Positions 14,351-22,950 of a DNA stretch of 64,000 nucleotides are shown here, piece by piece. Made by a program: the position numbers and the translations under genes. The DNA comes from Flavobacteriaceae bacterium (GTDB lineage: Bacteria; Bacteroidota; Bacteroidia; Flavobacteriales; Weeksellaceae), in NCBI GenBank assembly GCA_030538275.1, contig JAUNUH010000005.1, forward strand, positions 1 to 64,000, given 5' to 3'. The notes below the pieces were generated by a model that had not been told where the DNA came from, did no database searches, and saw only the letters and a list, made by a program, of their open reading frames with translations. Position 1 is the first letter of the stretch. The number at the start of each line of letters is the position of its first letter.

Positions 14351-14878
14351 TTATTGTTTTACAAACTGAACTTCGGCATTGATTTTCACCTCTTCGCTCA
14401 CCAACAATCCACCTGCCTCAAGCGCCTGGTTCCAGTTCAAACCAAATTCCGTACGGTTGATTTTCCCGCTCATGGTAAAACCAGCTTTGGTATTGCCATA
14501 AGGGTCTTGTCCCACACCACCAAAATCTACGTCAAGCGCAATATTTTTGGTAACCCCATTGATGGATAAATCACCATGCAATTTGTAATTATCCTCGTCT
14601 AATTTTTCAAAAGAAGTACCTTCAAAAGTAATTTCTGGATAGGTTTCTGCATTGAAGAAGTCTGCACTGCGCAAGTGATTGTCGCGATCCTTGTTGTTGG
14701 TAAAAATCGAATCGGTTTTGATGACCGCTTTCACTTTGGCTTGGGTAAAGTTATCCCCCTCTGATACGATTTCGGCATCGAATTCTTTGAACTCGCCCTT
14801 TACGTTGCTTATCATCATGTGTCTCACTTTAAAGGTGATTTCACTGTGTGTTGCATCTGATTTCCAAATTGTTGACAT
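14351..14878 (-). CDS. YceI family protein (no signal peptide)
   Basis: 175 residues starting MSTIWKSDATHSEITFKVRH, the usual YceI opening, without a signal sequence, so probably cytoplasmic. RDNHLRSADFFNAETYPEITF and GDLSINGVTKNI are the conserved core motifs. It would bind a lipid-like or isoprenoid ligand. It is the first gene of a four-gene operon, 120 bp downstream of a Crp-like gene on the same strand, which may regulate it. Confidence 0.9.
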   Translation of the reverse strand: MSTIWKSDATHSEITFKVRHMMISNVKGEFKEFDAEIVSEGDNFTQAKVKAVIKTDSIFTNNKDRDNHLRSADFFNAETYPEITFEGTSFEKLDEDNYKLHGDLSINGVTKNIALDVDFGGVGQDPYGNTKAGFTMSGKINRTEFGLNWNQALEAGGLLVSEEVKINAEVQFVKQ

Positions 14879-14999
14879 AATTGTTATTTTTATTTATTAA
14901 ATTTCTGATGCAAAATTCAGAATTTATAACCAAAATCAAGTTAACCTAAGTTAATCCATTAATTTTTAACAAATAATTAACCTTTTGTCTTTGGAATTT

Positions 15000-15581
15000 T
15001 TAGCTCACAATATTCCGTCGTATGCGGCTCAACGACTGGGGTTTGATGCCTAAATAAGATGCAATGAGGTATTGCGGAATCCGCTGCACAAAATGTGGAA
15101 ACAACTCTACAAACTCCTGGTAGCGGTGCTCTGCACTCTCGCTGTTGGTCTTTGCCAATCGATATTGCTGCGCCACATAGGCGTTTTGCGTAAGAATTCT
15201 GAAGTACCTATCCACAAATGGTATCGTGTCCAGCGCTTTTTCATAATGGTTGTGATTGAACATCAACAATTCACAATCCTCCAAGACTTCTACGGTATAG
15301 AGTCCTGGCTTACCCGTAAGAAAACTGTACAAGTCTGTAACCCAATAACTTTCTATTCCAAACTGAATCGCCGTTTTTTCTCCTTTTTCGTTCAAATAAT
15401 ACATATACGCCGAGCCTTGATTGATGAAGTACAGGTACTTACACACCTGTCCAATATCCGTCAATAGACTTTTTCTTTCTACTTTTTTCGGAAAAAACAT
15501 TTCGCAGAACGCATCCAATTCCGCCTCCGGAATCTCGTAGCCTACGGTGCGGTGCAGATTTTGTTTGAGTATTTCGTACAT
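15000..15581 (-). CDS. Crp/Fnr family transcriptional regulator
   Basis: 193 residues. The N-terminal ~120 residues are a cyclic-nucleotide-binding-like domain (YLYFINQGSAYMYYLNEKGEKT). The short C-terminal HTH reads IPQYLIASYLGIKPQSLSRIRR, typical of the Bacteroidota subgroup in which the HTH ends just after the recognition helix. No Fe-S cysteine cluster is present. It lies upstream of, and on the same strand as, the YceI/VOC/YceI/DoxX operon and may control it. The effector is unknown. Confidence 0.88.
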   Translation of the reverse strand: MYEILKQNLHRTVGYEIPEAELDAFCEMFFPKKVERKSLLTDIGQVCKYLYFINQGSAYMYYLNEKGEKTAIQFGIESYWVTDLYSFLTGKPGLYTVEVLEDCELLMFNHNHYEKALDTIPFVDRYFRILTQNAYVAQQYRLAKTNSESAEHRYQEFVELFPHFVQRIPQYLIASYLGIKPQSLSRIRRNIVS

Positions 15582-15943
15582 GAATTAAAAAAAATAAGAA
15601 CAAATATAAACCATTGACATCAAAACACAGTCTCAAATAAACATACCACCTATTATTTTACCAATCCCATTTGATTAATGCTTTTTCGTAATTCGTTTTT
15701 ACATTTTTAATTTAAATAAAAATGAAACATTGTATGTCCAGCTCTACTATTTCGAGTGTTTTAGTTGCCAAGGAATGGTATGCTGTTGTGGACGCATTCT
15801 GTTGATTTCACCTCGTGTGACAAAATATTGTCGGCTATAATCAAACTTCGTTTTGATTTATAGGGTCAAAATGAATTGTAGTCAAGCTTTTCCTTCATAA
15901 ATTTTAACCTGCTGAATTGTAAAAATAAAACAGGTAAAACCCA
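15582..15943. other. gene-free interval with a Crp-gene promoter
   Basis: No coding frame was found. CAAATATA at 15601-15608 is TATATTTG on the minus strand, a -7 element 20 bp before the Crp-like gene at 15581. A weak inverted repeat (AATCAAAC, then GTTTTGATT) at about 15838-15858 could be a transcription end for the CorA gene, but no clear T-run follows. Nothing else was recognised. Confidence 0.5.
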
Positions 15944-16825
15944 TCACAAAATCCTCTTCCGTTTAAACCAAATCCAAATGATGATACTAATCACGAGCAT
16001 GAGAAGCAGAGTGAAAAAATAGCCGTTTGGGGTGTGCAGTTCGGGCATGTTGTCGAAATTCATTCCATATACGCCGGCAATAAAAGTGAGGGGTAAAAAG
16101 AAGGCTGAAAAGATGGTGAGCAGCTTCATTACGTCATTATTCTTTTTGGAATTTAATGATAAATAGGTGTTGGTGAGCGCGTTGGCATCATCTGCAGCTT
16201 CTTCATATTCCAATATCAACTGCACCAGAACTTCTTTGGCATCTTGATGTTCAGACTTCACCGTCTCTGGTGATTTCAGTAACTGTAATACATTTTGACT
16301 AAACATCAAAAGCTTTTTGGTAAGGCGAATTTCTAATTTCTGAAAGTATAAATCTTCTAGCGAAATGCGATTCAGTTTTTCGGTGAACAACATTTTTTCT
16401 ATCACATCAATTTCGTTGCTGTGCCAAGTGGCGGGATTATTATAAGTTTTGAAAATTAAACGAATCAAATAAAAAAGTAAATGATAAGACGAGTTGAATG
16501 GATTTGGCTGAAGGTTCAAAAATTCAAAAGAATGCTTGTGAAAACTAATCAAATAATGCTCGTTTACAAAAAAAGCTATCTTGTCTGATAATTGTTGAAT
16601 ATTATTGATAATGTCATCTTCATGGGCAGTATAAGCTCTCAAAATCAAAAACTGACCATTATCATAAGCTTCGTATTTGGGTAAATGACCCGGTTGCAAG
16701 GCGTCTTTTACCAGAGGAAGATGCAACTGATACGATTCTATAACTTCTTGTAAATCCTCTATAGAAACGTCATGGCAATCAATCCAAGTGAATCCGTCAT
16801 AGGAGCGAGTGGTAATTTGGGTCAT
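15944..16825 (-). CDS. corA: CorA-type magnesium/cobalt transporter
   Basis: 293 residues. The last ~65 residues hold two transmembrane helices, with the selectivity motif YGMN at the end of the first (YGMNFDNMPEL). The long N-terminal part is the cytosolic funnel domain with charged helices. The protein would form an inner-membrane pentamer that takes up Mg2+ by membrane potential. Single-gene unit, divergent from the Mrp gene. Confidence 0.92.
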   Translation of the reverse strand: MTQITTRSYDGFTWIDCHDVSIEDLQEVIESYQLHLPLVKDALQPGHLPKYEAYDNGQFLILRAYTAHEDDIINNIQQLSDKIAFFVNEHYLISFHKHSFEFLNLQPNPFNSSYHLLFYLIRLIFKTYNNPATWHSNEIDVIEKMLFTEKLNRISLEDLYFQKLEIRLTKKLLMFSQNVLQLLKSPETVKSEHQDAKEVLVQLILEYEEAADDANALTNTYLSLNSKKNNDVMKLLTIFSAFFLPLTFIAGVYGMNFDNMPELHTPNGYFFTLLLMLVISIIIWIWFKRKRIL

Positions 16826-16901
16826 AGTATTTGGGCTTGAATTACGAAGTTACGTAATTTTCAAATCTCTGCTTTTACTATGCAAAAGGTTTATTGTTTC
16901 G

Positions 16902-16909
16902 TATATTTG
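16902..16909 (+). promoter_or_regulatory. -7 promoter element of the Mrp gene
   Basis: TATATTTG fits TAnnTTTG and lies 20 bp before the ATG at 16930. This also argues against an upstream ATG at 16894 that would start before the promoter. Confidence 0.5.
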
Positions 16910-16929
16910 TACGAATTCTAAATAAGGCT

Positions 16930-18030
16930 ATGAGTTTTACAAAAAGTGATGTTGAAAAGGTCTTGAACGATCTCGACATCAAAGACTGGATAAGTAACTT
17001 TCAAATTTTTGGAAATAAATTAATGATTGACGCCGTGTCACCTTCGCCGGCTATGCACGATAAAAAGAAATTGCAAGATGCACTAACCAATGCATTTAGA
17101 GATAAGATTCCAGAAGCCCAAACTGAAATTAAAATTACGGTAAAAGCCCCTGCCAAACCTGCGCTCACCCCATTAAAGGGGAAAGAGATAGAAGGTGTGA
17201 AGCATATTATAGCGGTAGCCTCTGGTAAAGGGGGTGTGGGCAAATCTACTGTAGCTGCCAACCTGGCGGTGAGTTTGTACCAAATGGGGTTCAAAGTAGG
17301 ATTGCTCGATGCAGATATATATGGCCCATCGATGCCGTTGATGTTTGATGTGGAAAAGGAAAAACCGTTTTCTACTGTAAGAGATGGAAAGAATAAAATG
17401 CTGCCAGTAGAAAATTATGGTGTGAAATTGCTTTCGATTGGTTTTTTTGCGCAGATGGATCAAGCGGTAGTTTGGCGCGGAGCAATGGCCTCCAAGGCTA
17501 TTCATCAATTGATACATGATGCAGACTGGGGCGAACTTGATTTTTTGCTGGTAGATTTGCCGCCGGGTACAGGTGATATTCATTTGAGTCTGGTACAGGA
17601 AGTGCCGGTAACGGGCGCCGTGATCGTGAGCACACCACAACATATTGCGTTGGCAGATGCGCGCAAAGGTGTAGGAATGTTTCAAATGGACGCCATCAAT
17701 GTACCGGTACTGGGTTTTGTAGAGAATATGTCCTATTTTACTCCTGCCGAACTGCCTGATAATAAATACTATATATTTGGACAGAACGGGGTGAAGAATT
17801 TAGCAGAAAAAATGAATGTAGCCTTTTTGGGCGAAGTGCCATTGGTGCAGAGCATACGCGAGGCGGGTGATGCGGGCAGACCTGCAGCCATGCAGATAAA
17901 TAGTGTAGCGTCCCAAGCCTACAACCAAATTACCAAAAATATGGTAGCCAGTTTGGCAGAAAGAATCAAAAATTTACCGCCCACAGAAATTGTAAGAATT
18001 ACGACAATGGCAGGCTGCTCTACCCAATAA
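16930..18030 (+). CDS. Mrp/NBP35-type Fe-S cluster carrier ATPase
   Basis: 366 residues from the ATG at 16930. An N-terminal DUF59-like region is followed by the deviant Walker A GKGGVGKST at about residue 105, and VDLPPGTGDIH as the second conserved motif. It loads or carries Fe-S clusters in the cytosol. In the region where ApbC-type proteins carry CxxC, this one reads MSYFTPAELPDNKYYIFG, with no cysteine pair; the only nearby Cys is in the final AGCSTQ. It is followed directly by a NifU-domain gene, forming an Fe-S assembly pair. Confidence 0.92.
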   Translation: MSFTKSDVEKVLNDLDIKDWISNFQIFGNKLMIDAVSPSPAMHDKKKLQDALTNAFRDKIPEAQTEIKITVKAPAKPALTPLKGKEIEGVKHIIAVASGKGGVGKSTVAANLAVSLYQMGFKVGLLDADIYGPSMPLMFDVEKEKPFSTVRDGKNKMLPVENYGVKLLSIGFFAQMDQAVVWRGAMASKAIHQLIHDADWGELDFLLVDLPPGTGDIHLSLVQEVPVTGAVIVSTPQHIALADARKGVGMFQMDAINVPVLGFVENMSYFTPAELPDNKYYIFGQNGVKNLAEKMNVAFLGEVPLVQSIREAGDAGRPAAMQINSVASQAYNQITKNMVASLAERIKNLPPTEIVRITTMAGCSTQ

Positions 18031-18048
18031 TCATAAAAACGAATTTGT

Positions 18049-18282
18049 ATGAACATGGAATTACAAAATAAAGTTCAAAAAGCTCTGGACGAAATCAGAC
18101 CCTACCTGCAAACAGATGGTGGTGATATAGAGTTGGTTTCTATTGATGACAAGGTGGTTACCGTGCGTCTATTGGGTGCGTGTATTGGCTGTACGGTAAA
18201 TCAAATGACCTTGAAATCTGGCGTTGAAATGACCGTAAAAAAACATGCCCCCGAAATTTTGACCGTAGTAAATGTGGCGTAA
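18049..18282 (+). CDS. NifU C-terminal domain Fe-S scaffold protein
   Basis: 77 residues, the single-domain Nfu form. The cluster-binding motif is CIGC (residues ~46-49) in LLGACIGCTVNQMTLKSGVE. It starts 18 bp after the Mrp gene and ends 9 bp before the ferredoxin oxidoreductase gene, so cluster delivery to that Fe-S-dependent system is plausible. Two start codons two residues apart (18049 and 18055) are possible. Confidence 0.92.
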   Translation: MNMELQNKVQKALDEIRPYLQTDGGDIELVSIDDKVVTVRLLGACIGCTVNQMTLKSGVEMTVKKHAPEILTVVNVA

Positions 18283-18291
18283 ATTTGAATT

Positions 18292-20127
18292 ATGACAGAA
18301 AAAGAGCTAAAACAAGCTGTCATTCTTTTTGCTGGAGACTCTGGTGATGGAATGCAGTTTACAGGATCTCAATTCACCAGTACATCTGCACAATTGGGAA
18401 ACGACATCAGTACTTTTCCAGATTTTCCCGCAGAGATACGTGCACCTAGCGGAACCACTGCTGGTGTTTCGGGCTTTCAATTGCACTTTGGTAGTGTAAA
18501 GATTAGCTCACCAGGAGATCAATGTGATGTTCTGGTAGCTATGAATGCGGCTGCGCTCAAGAAAAATTTTGATCAACTCAAACCCCACGGAATCCTTATA
18601 GCCAATACGGCTGGATTTGATGCCAAGAATCTACAATTGGCACATTGTGAGTTGGAAAATCCGCTGGATGCGGCAAGAGAAAAATTCACGGTGTATGAGT
18701 TTGATATTACAGGGCTTACCAAAGAGGCTTTGAAAGACGCAGCTTTGAGCATGAAAGAAAAAGACCGTACCAAGAATATGTTTGCATTGGGCTTTGTCTA
18801 TTGGCTTTTTACGCGTCCGCTGGATTTTACCATTGCCTATTTGGAAGAAACCTTCAAATCTCAACCCCATATTGTAGATGCCAACGTTCGGGTATTGAAG
18901 GCGGGCTACAATTATGGTGAAATTACGGGTATATTCACAGAGCGATTTGTGGTGAAGTCGGCACCTATGGAAAAAGGTGTCTATCGTAATATCACAGGAA
19001 ATCATGCGGTGGCACTTGGTGCTATTGCGGCAGCCCAACAAGCTGGGCTGGATCTCTTCTATGCAGGTTATCCTATAACACCTGCCTCGGATATTTTGCA
19101 TTTTTTGGCAAAATATAAACATATGAACGTCAAAACTTTTCAGGCAGAAGATGAAATTGCAGCTATTGCAGCCGTAATTGGAGCTTCGTATGCGGGTGAT
19201 TTGGCCATTACGGCTACTTCTGGCCCTGGAATGGCGCTCAAAACAGAAGGCTTGGGGCTGGCTATGATGCTAGAAATACCCACGCTGGTCATCAATGTGC
19301 AACGTGGAGGTCCCTCTACAGGATTGCCTACCAAGACAGAACAAGCAGATTTGTTGCAGGCAATTTATGGTAGAAATGGAGAAGCTCCCATTCCTGTTTT
19401 GGCAGCAAAATCTCCCAAGGATTGCTTTCAGATGACCTTTATGGCGTGTAAAATAGCTGTAGAGCATATGACGCCAGTAATTTTGCTATCTGATGGATAT
19501 TTGGCCAACGGTTCAGAGCCTTGGAAGTTTCCAAAAACAACCGAACTAGAAAGCATCGATATGTTAGAACCTTCTATGATAAAAGAAGAATTTCAACCCT
19601 ATCAACGCAATGCAGATTATGTGCGCGGGTGGGCTGTGCCAGGTATGCCCGGGCTTGAACATCGCGTGGGAGGATTAGAGAAAAAAGACATCACTGGAGA
19701 TGTAAACTACGAGCCGAATAACCATGAATTGATGGTGAAACAAAGAGCAGCCAAGGTAGAGCAAATCCAGAATTATATTCCCGATGCGCAATTGGAGCGT
19801 GGTGACGAGAACGCAGAACTGCTCATCATCGGTTGGGGCAGTACCTATGGTTCTATACAAGCAGCGATGACACCATTACTGGAAGAGGGTAGAAGTGTGG
19901 CGCATTTACAGTTGCAGTATTTGAATCCGTTTCCAAAAAATTTGAAAGATTTACTTAAAAATCATTCCAGGTTTTTGGTGCCAGAAATCAATCAAGGGCA
20001 GTTGATCAAAGTTTTGCGGGATAAATTTTTGATAGATGCCAAGCCTTTGAATAAAACCAAAGGGACACCATTTACTGCTCCAGAAATTTATAAAGCTGTC
20101 ATAGAAAATTTAGAAACTGAAGATTAA
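18292..20127 (+). CDS. korA: 2-oxoacid:ferredoxin oxidoreductase, fused gamma-alpha subunit
   Basis: 611 residues. Residues ~8-190 form the gamma domain (LFAGDSGDGMQFTG). The alpha subunit follows (GNHAVALGAIAAAQQAGLD, YAGYPITPASDIL, SGPGMALKTEGLGLA). It ends with the transketolase-C-like domain (NPFPKNLKDLLKNHSRFLVPEINQGQL). The complex oxidatively decarboxylates 2-oxoglutarate or a similar 2-oxoacid to an acyl-CoA, reducing ferredoxin. The TPP- and Fe-S-binding beta subunit that normally follows is not present downstream, where a DUF3108 gene lies after 138 bp. The substrate cannot be fixed from this subunit alone. Confidence 0.9.
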   Translation: MTEKELKQAVILFAGDSGDGMQFTGSQFTSTSAQLGNDISTFPDFPAEIRAPSGTTAGVSGFQLHFGSVKISSPGDQCDVLVAMNAAALKKNFDQLKPHGILIANTAGFDAKNLQLAHCELENPLDAAREKFTVYEFDITGLTKEALKDAALSMKEKDRTKNMFALGFVYWLFTRPLDFTIAYLEETFKSQPHIVDANVRVLKAGYNYGEITGIFTERFVVKSAPMEKGVYRNITGNHAVALGAIAAAQQAGLDLFYAGYPITPASDILHFLAKYKHMNVKTFQAEDEIAAIAAVIGASYAGDLAITATSGPGMALKTEGLGLAMMLEIPTLVINVQRGGPSTGLPTKTEQADLLQAIYGRNGEAPIPVLAAKSPKDCFQMTFMACKIAVEHMTPVILLSDGYLANGSEPWKFPKTTELESIDMLEPSMIKEEFQPYQRNADYVRGWAVPGMPGLEHRVGGLEKKDITGDVNYEPNNHELMVKQRAAKVEQIQNYIPDAQLERGDENAELLIIGWGSTYGSIQAAMTPLLEEGRSVAHLQLQYLNPFPKNLKDLLKNHSRFLVPEINQGQLIKVLRDKFLIDAKPLNKTKGTPFTAPEIYKAVIENLETED

Positions 20128-20265
20128 ATTACCTAACGAATTTTCAATTTAAGTAAAGGCCAATTCGAATAATGATGAGGATTAATATTTGATTGTATAT
20201 CAATTAGAATCATTTTCTTTTTGGCATTTTGTTTGCCTTTAAAGCAGCACAAACCTATTTAGAAA

Positions 20266-21024
20266 ATGAAAAAAACCATATATATATTAATAGCCGTCTT
20301 CATTTCAGCTTTTTCAACTGCACAGGGATTTCAGGACAAAGAATTTTTGAGATATCGCGTGCATTATGGCTTTTTGAATGCGGGATTTGCCTCGCTCAAA
20401 GTTACAGAAACGATGTATAACGGAAAGCAGCATTATCATGTTTTGGGCGAGGGCTCTTCTACGGGTGCTGTGCGGGCTTTTTTCAAAGTAGATGATAGAT
20501 ATGAGACCTATTTTGACAAGAATAAATTTACCCCGAGCAAATTCATTAGAAAAGTAAGAGAAGGAAAACATGAAAAAGACCGAGTGCTTACTTTTGACAA
20601 TCAACGAAAAGTGGTTACTGTGAATGATTTGAGGGCAAAAACGGTGACAAATGTGCGTTTTGAGAATCAAGTTCAGGATATGTTATCTGCCTTTTATTAT
20701 TTGCGAACAAAATCCAATAATGACTTCAAAACTGGTGAATTTATGAAAGTTGATGTTTTTATGGATGGCGAGGTATATCCTTTTAGCCTCAAAGTAGAGG
20801 GTCGAGAGCGTATCAAGACGAAATTTGGATATATAAATTCCATTAAATTGACACCTTATGTGCAGGCAGGTCGGGTATTTGAGGCAAAAGAGAGTGTGAG
20901 TATGTGGGTAAGTGATGATTTAAATTTAATTCCGCTCAAACTCAAAGCCAATTTGGTCGTAGGCTCTCTGGATATGGATTTGCATAATTATCGTAATGTA
21001 AAATATCCTTTAAATTTTAAATAA
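20266..21024 (+). CDS. DUF3108 secreted protein
   Basis: 252 residues with a signal peptide ending at STAQG. The body is a beta-rich DUF3108 domain: FLRYRVHYGFLNAGFASLKV near the start, DDRYETYFDKNKFTPSKF and IPLKLKANLVVGSLDMDL at the end. The family is periplasmic and of unknown function. It follows korA by 138 bp and may be transcribed separately. Confidence 0.85.
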   Translation: MKKTIYILIAVFISAFSTAQGFQDKEFLRYRVHYGFLNAGFASLKVTETMYNGKQHYHVLGEGSSTGAVRAFFKVDDRYETYFDKNKFTPSKFIRKVREGKHEKDRVLTFDNQRKVVTVNDLRAKTVTNVRFENQVQDMLSAFYYLRTKSNNDFKTGEFMKVDVFMDGEVYPFSLKVEGRERIKTKFGYINSIKLTPYVQAGRVFEAKESVSMWVSDDLNLIPLKLKANLVVGSLDMDLHNYRNVKYPLNFK

Positions 21025-21053
21025 GGCAAACCTATTATATCACAAAACGATTT

Positions 21054-22136
21054 TTAATTGTTCAAATCAATTCCAAGGTTTTGTGATCGTTTTTGCCACT
21101 GCTCTCTGGCGTATTGTTGTAGGTCTGTTATATTATCCGTTTCGTCCGTAATCTCGCGCCCGAAAAGGGTTTCAATTAAATCTTCCATGGTTACCAGCCC
21201 TTGAACCATTCCGTACTCATCTACCACCATGCTGATATGATTGTTTTTTTGCACCAATAATTCAAACAAATGGGGTAGTGACAATGATTCGTTTACAGCT
21301 ACGATATTTCGTTTAATATCTTTCAATTTTTTGTGTCCGGCACCATCCACCAATTGCTGCAACAAATCATCCTTCAACAACACGCCAGTAATATTGTCTG
21401 GCGCGTGGTCAAATAAAGGGATTCGGGAATAGGGCATTTTTCGGTTTACCATTTTATAATAATCTTGTATGGTCATATTTTCATCTGCCATAGCGATTAC
21501 CGTACGTGGTGTCATGATATCGAGTGCATTTAATTCTTCAAAACCCAATAAATTTTTAATAATTTTATACTCAGATTTTTGTAATTCTCCACTTTCTTCA
21601 ACCGATTCTGCCATGGCTTTGAAATCGGAGCGCGACAAGACAGATTCATCTTTATTTTTCTTGAGCGAACGTGTTATCAACTGACTTATCCAAACAAAAG
21701 GTGAGAGTATGAAAATCATGATTTTCAATGTTTTGGCGGTAAAACCGATTAGAGATTTCCAATTATTGGCTCCGATGGTTTTGGGGATAATTTCAGATAA
21801 AATCAAAATCGCTAAAGTCATGAAGGTGGCTACGATGGATTCATATGAAATTTGAATTCCTAAAACATTAAAAAAATGATTGCCCCACAGTTTTCCGGCC
21901 TGCGCACCGACACCAATCGCTCCTACGGTGTGCGCAATGGTGTTGAGTGTTAAAATAGCGGATAATGGTTTGTCAATATCTTTTTTGATTTCCTCGAAAT
22001 AAGCTCCAGAAGCACTGCCTTCTCTGGCTAATTTTTTTGAATAAGAGGGTGTAATACTTAACAAAACGGCTTCAATTAGCGAACAAATAAATGAAACCAA
22101 TATTGAAACAACAAAAAATATAATTATTATTGACAT
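21054..22136 (-). CDS. CNNM/CBS-domain membrane protein (HlyC/CorC family)
   Basis: 360 residues. The first ~150 residues are a CNNM (DUF21) domain with hydrophobic helices (IIIIFFVVSILVSFICSLIEA) and the family motif SEIIPKTIGA. Two CBS domains follow (about 205-260 and 268-325: LDIMTPRTVIAMAD, SMVVDEYGMVQGLVTMEDL). Such proteins are implicated in Mg2+ or other cation homeostasis. The C-terminal CorC_HlyC domain is absent, making this a short form. Confidence 0.9.
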   Translation of the reverse strand: MSIIIIFFVVSILVSFICSLIEAVLLSITPSYSKKLAREGSASGAYFEEIKKDIDKPLSAILTLNTIAHTVGAIGVGAQAGKLWGNHFFNVLGIQISYESIVATFMTLAILILSEIIPKTIGANNWKSLIGFTAKTLKIMIFILSPFVWISQLITRSLKKNKDESVLSRSDFKAMAESVEESGELQKSEYKIIKNLLGFEELNALDIMTPRTVIAMADENMTIQDYYKMVNRKMPYSRIPLFDHAPDNITGVLLKDDLLQQLVDGAGHKKLKDIKRNIVAVNESLSLPHLFELLVQKNNHISMVVDEYGMVQGLVTMEDLIETLFGREITDETDNITDLQQYAREQWQKRSQNLGIDLNN

Positions 22137-22155
22137 TTGACAAATATAAGAATTG

Positions 22156-22163
22156 TATGTTTG
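22156..22163 (+). promoter_or_regulatory. -7 promoter element close to the methyltransferase start
   Basis: TATGTTTG fits TAnnTTTG and ends 4 bp before the ATG at 22168. If used, transcription would begin at or just after the start codon, giving a leaderless or near-leaderless mRNA. Confidence 0.35.
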
Positions 22164-22167
22164 TGTA

Positions 22168-22941
22168 ATGATAATAACTAGTCTGCAAAATCAGAAAATT
22201 AAAAATCTGGTTAAGTTGTTAGAGAAATCTCGTGAACGCAGTAATCAAGGCTTGTTTGCAGTAGAAGGGATTCAAGAAAATAGAATGGCATTGGAAAATA
22301 AATTTGAAGCAGAATTGTTTTTTTTGCAGCAAGATATTTTTCAAAATCAAATCAATCTACCCGCTGTAGAAACTTTATTCGTTTCTCAACAAGTTTTTCA
22401 AAAAATTGCTTATCGCTCTACTACAGAGGGAGTTATAGGTGTTTATAAACCCAAGACTTTTTCGTTAACAGACATTCAGAATCAAAAAAATGCGTTACTT
22501 GTCATTCTAGAAAGTGTAGAAAAACCAGGAAATTTGGGTGCAGTATTGCGCTCTGCAGATGCTGCCGGAGCCGATGCGGTAATTGTATGTGACGCACGAT
22601 CAGATTTTTTCAACCCAAATGTGATTCGGTCTAGTGTTGGGACCATTTTTACGCAAACCATTGTTGCAACTTCCAAGGAGTCGATTGTGCAATTCTGTGA
22701 AGAATACGGAATTCAAATTTTGCCTACTTATTTGGGCGAAAATTCACAGAATTTGTATGATTGTGATTTGACACAATCCACAGCCTTGGTTTTTGGGACA
22801 GAATCTCAAGGTTTGTCGGATTTTTGGTTACAGCATAATCATGGAGTTAAAATTCCAATGGCGGGTCAGGTTGATTCTCTCAATGTGAGTAATGCTGTTG
22901 CTGTAGCGCTTTTTGAGGCGGTTCGCCAACGGAGTTTATGA
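22168..22941 (+). CDS. TrmH/SpoU family RNA 2'-O-methyltransferase
   Basis: 257 residues from the ATG at 22168; an ATG at 22153 would lie upstream of the -7 motif. An N-terminal substrate-binding domain (LVKLLEKSRERSNQGLFAVEG) precedes the SPOUT knot. The three SPOUT motifs are present: NLGAVLRSADAAGA, ALVFGTESQGLSD and SLNVSNAVAVALFEA. It transfers a methyl group from SAM to a ribose 2'-OH in rRNA or tRNA; the exact nucleotide is unknown. Confidence 0.9.
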   Translation: MIITSLQNQKIKNLVKLLEKSRERSNQGLFAVEGIQENRMALENKFEAELFFLQQDIFQNQINLPAVETLFVSQQVFQKIAYRSTTEGVIGVYKPKTFSLTDIQNQKNALLVILESVEKPGNLGAVLRSADAAGADAVIVCDARSDFFNPNVIRSSVGTIFTQTIVATSKESIVQFCEEYGIQILPTYLGENSQNLYDCDLTQSTALVFGTESQGLSDFWLQHNHGVKIPMAGQVDSLNVSNAVAVALFEAVRQRSL

Positions 22942-22950
22942 TGAGTTGGA

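Noticed and set aside
13868-14369. Several long frames on both strands over the VOC gene
   Set aside because: They come from the higher G+C of this gene, which removes stop codons. Only the 168-residue minus-strand frame carries the VOC motifs.
15838-15858. AATCAAAC / GTTTTGATT hairpin as a terminator for corA
   Set aside because: It lies about 90 bp past the stop, the arms are imperfect and no T-run follows on the minus strand.
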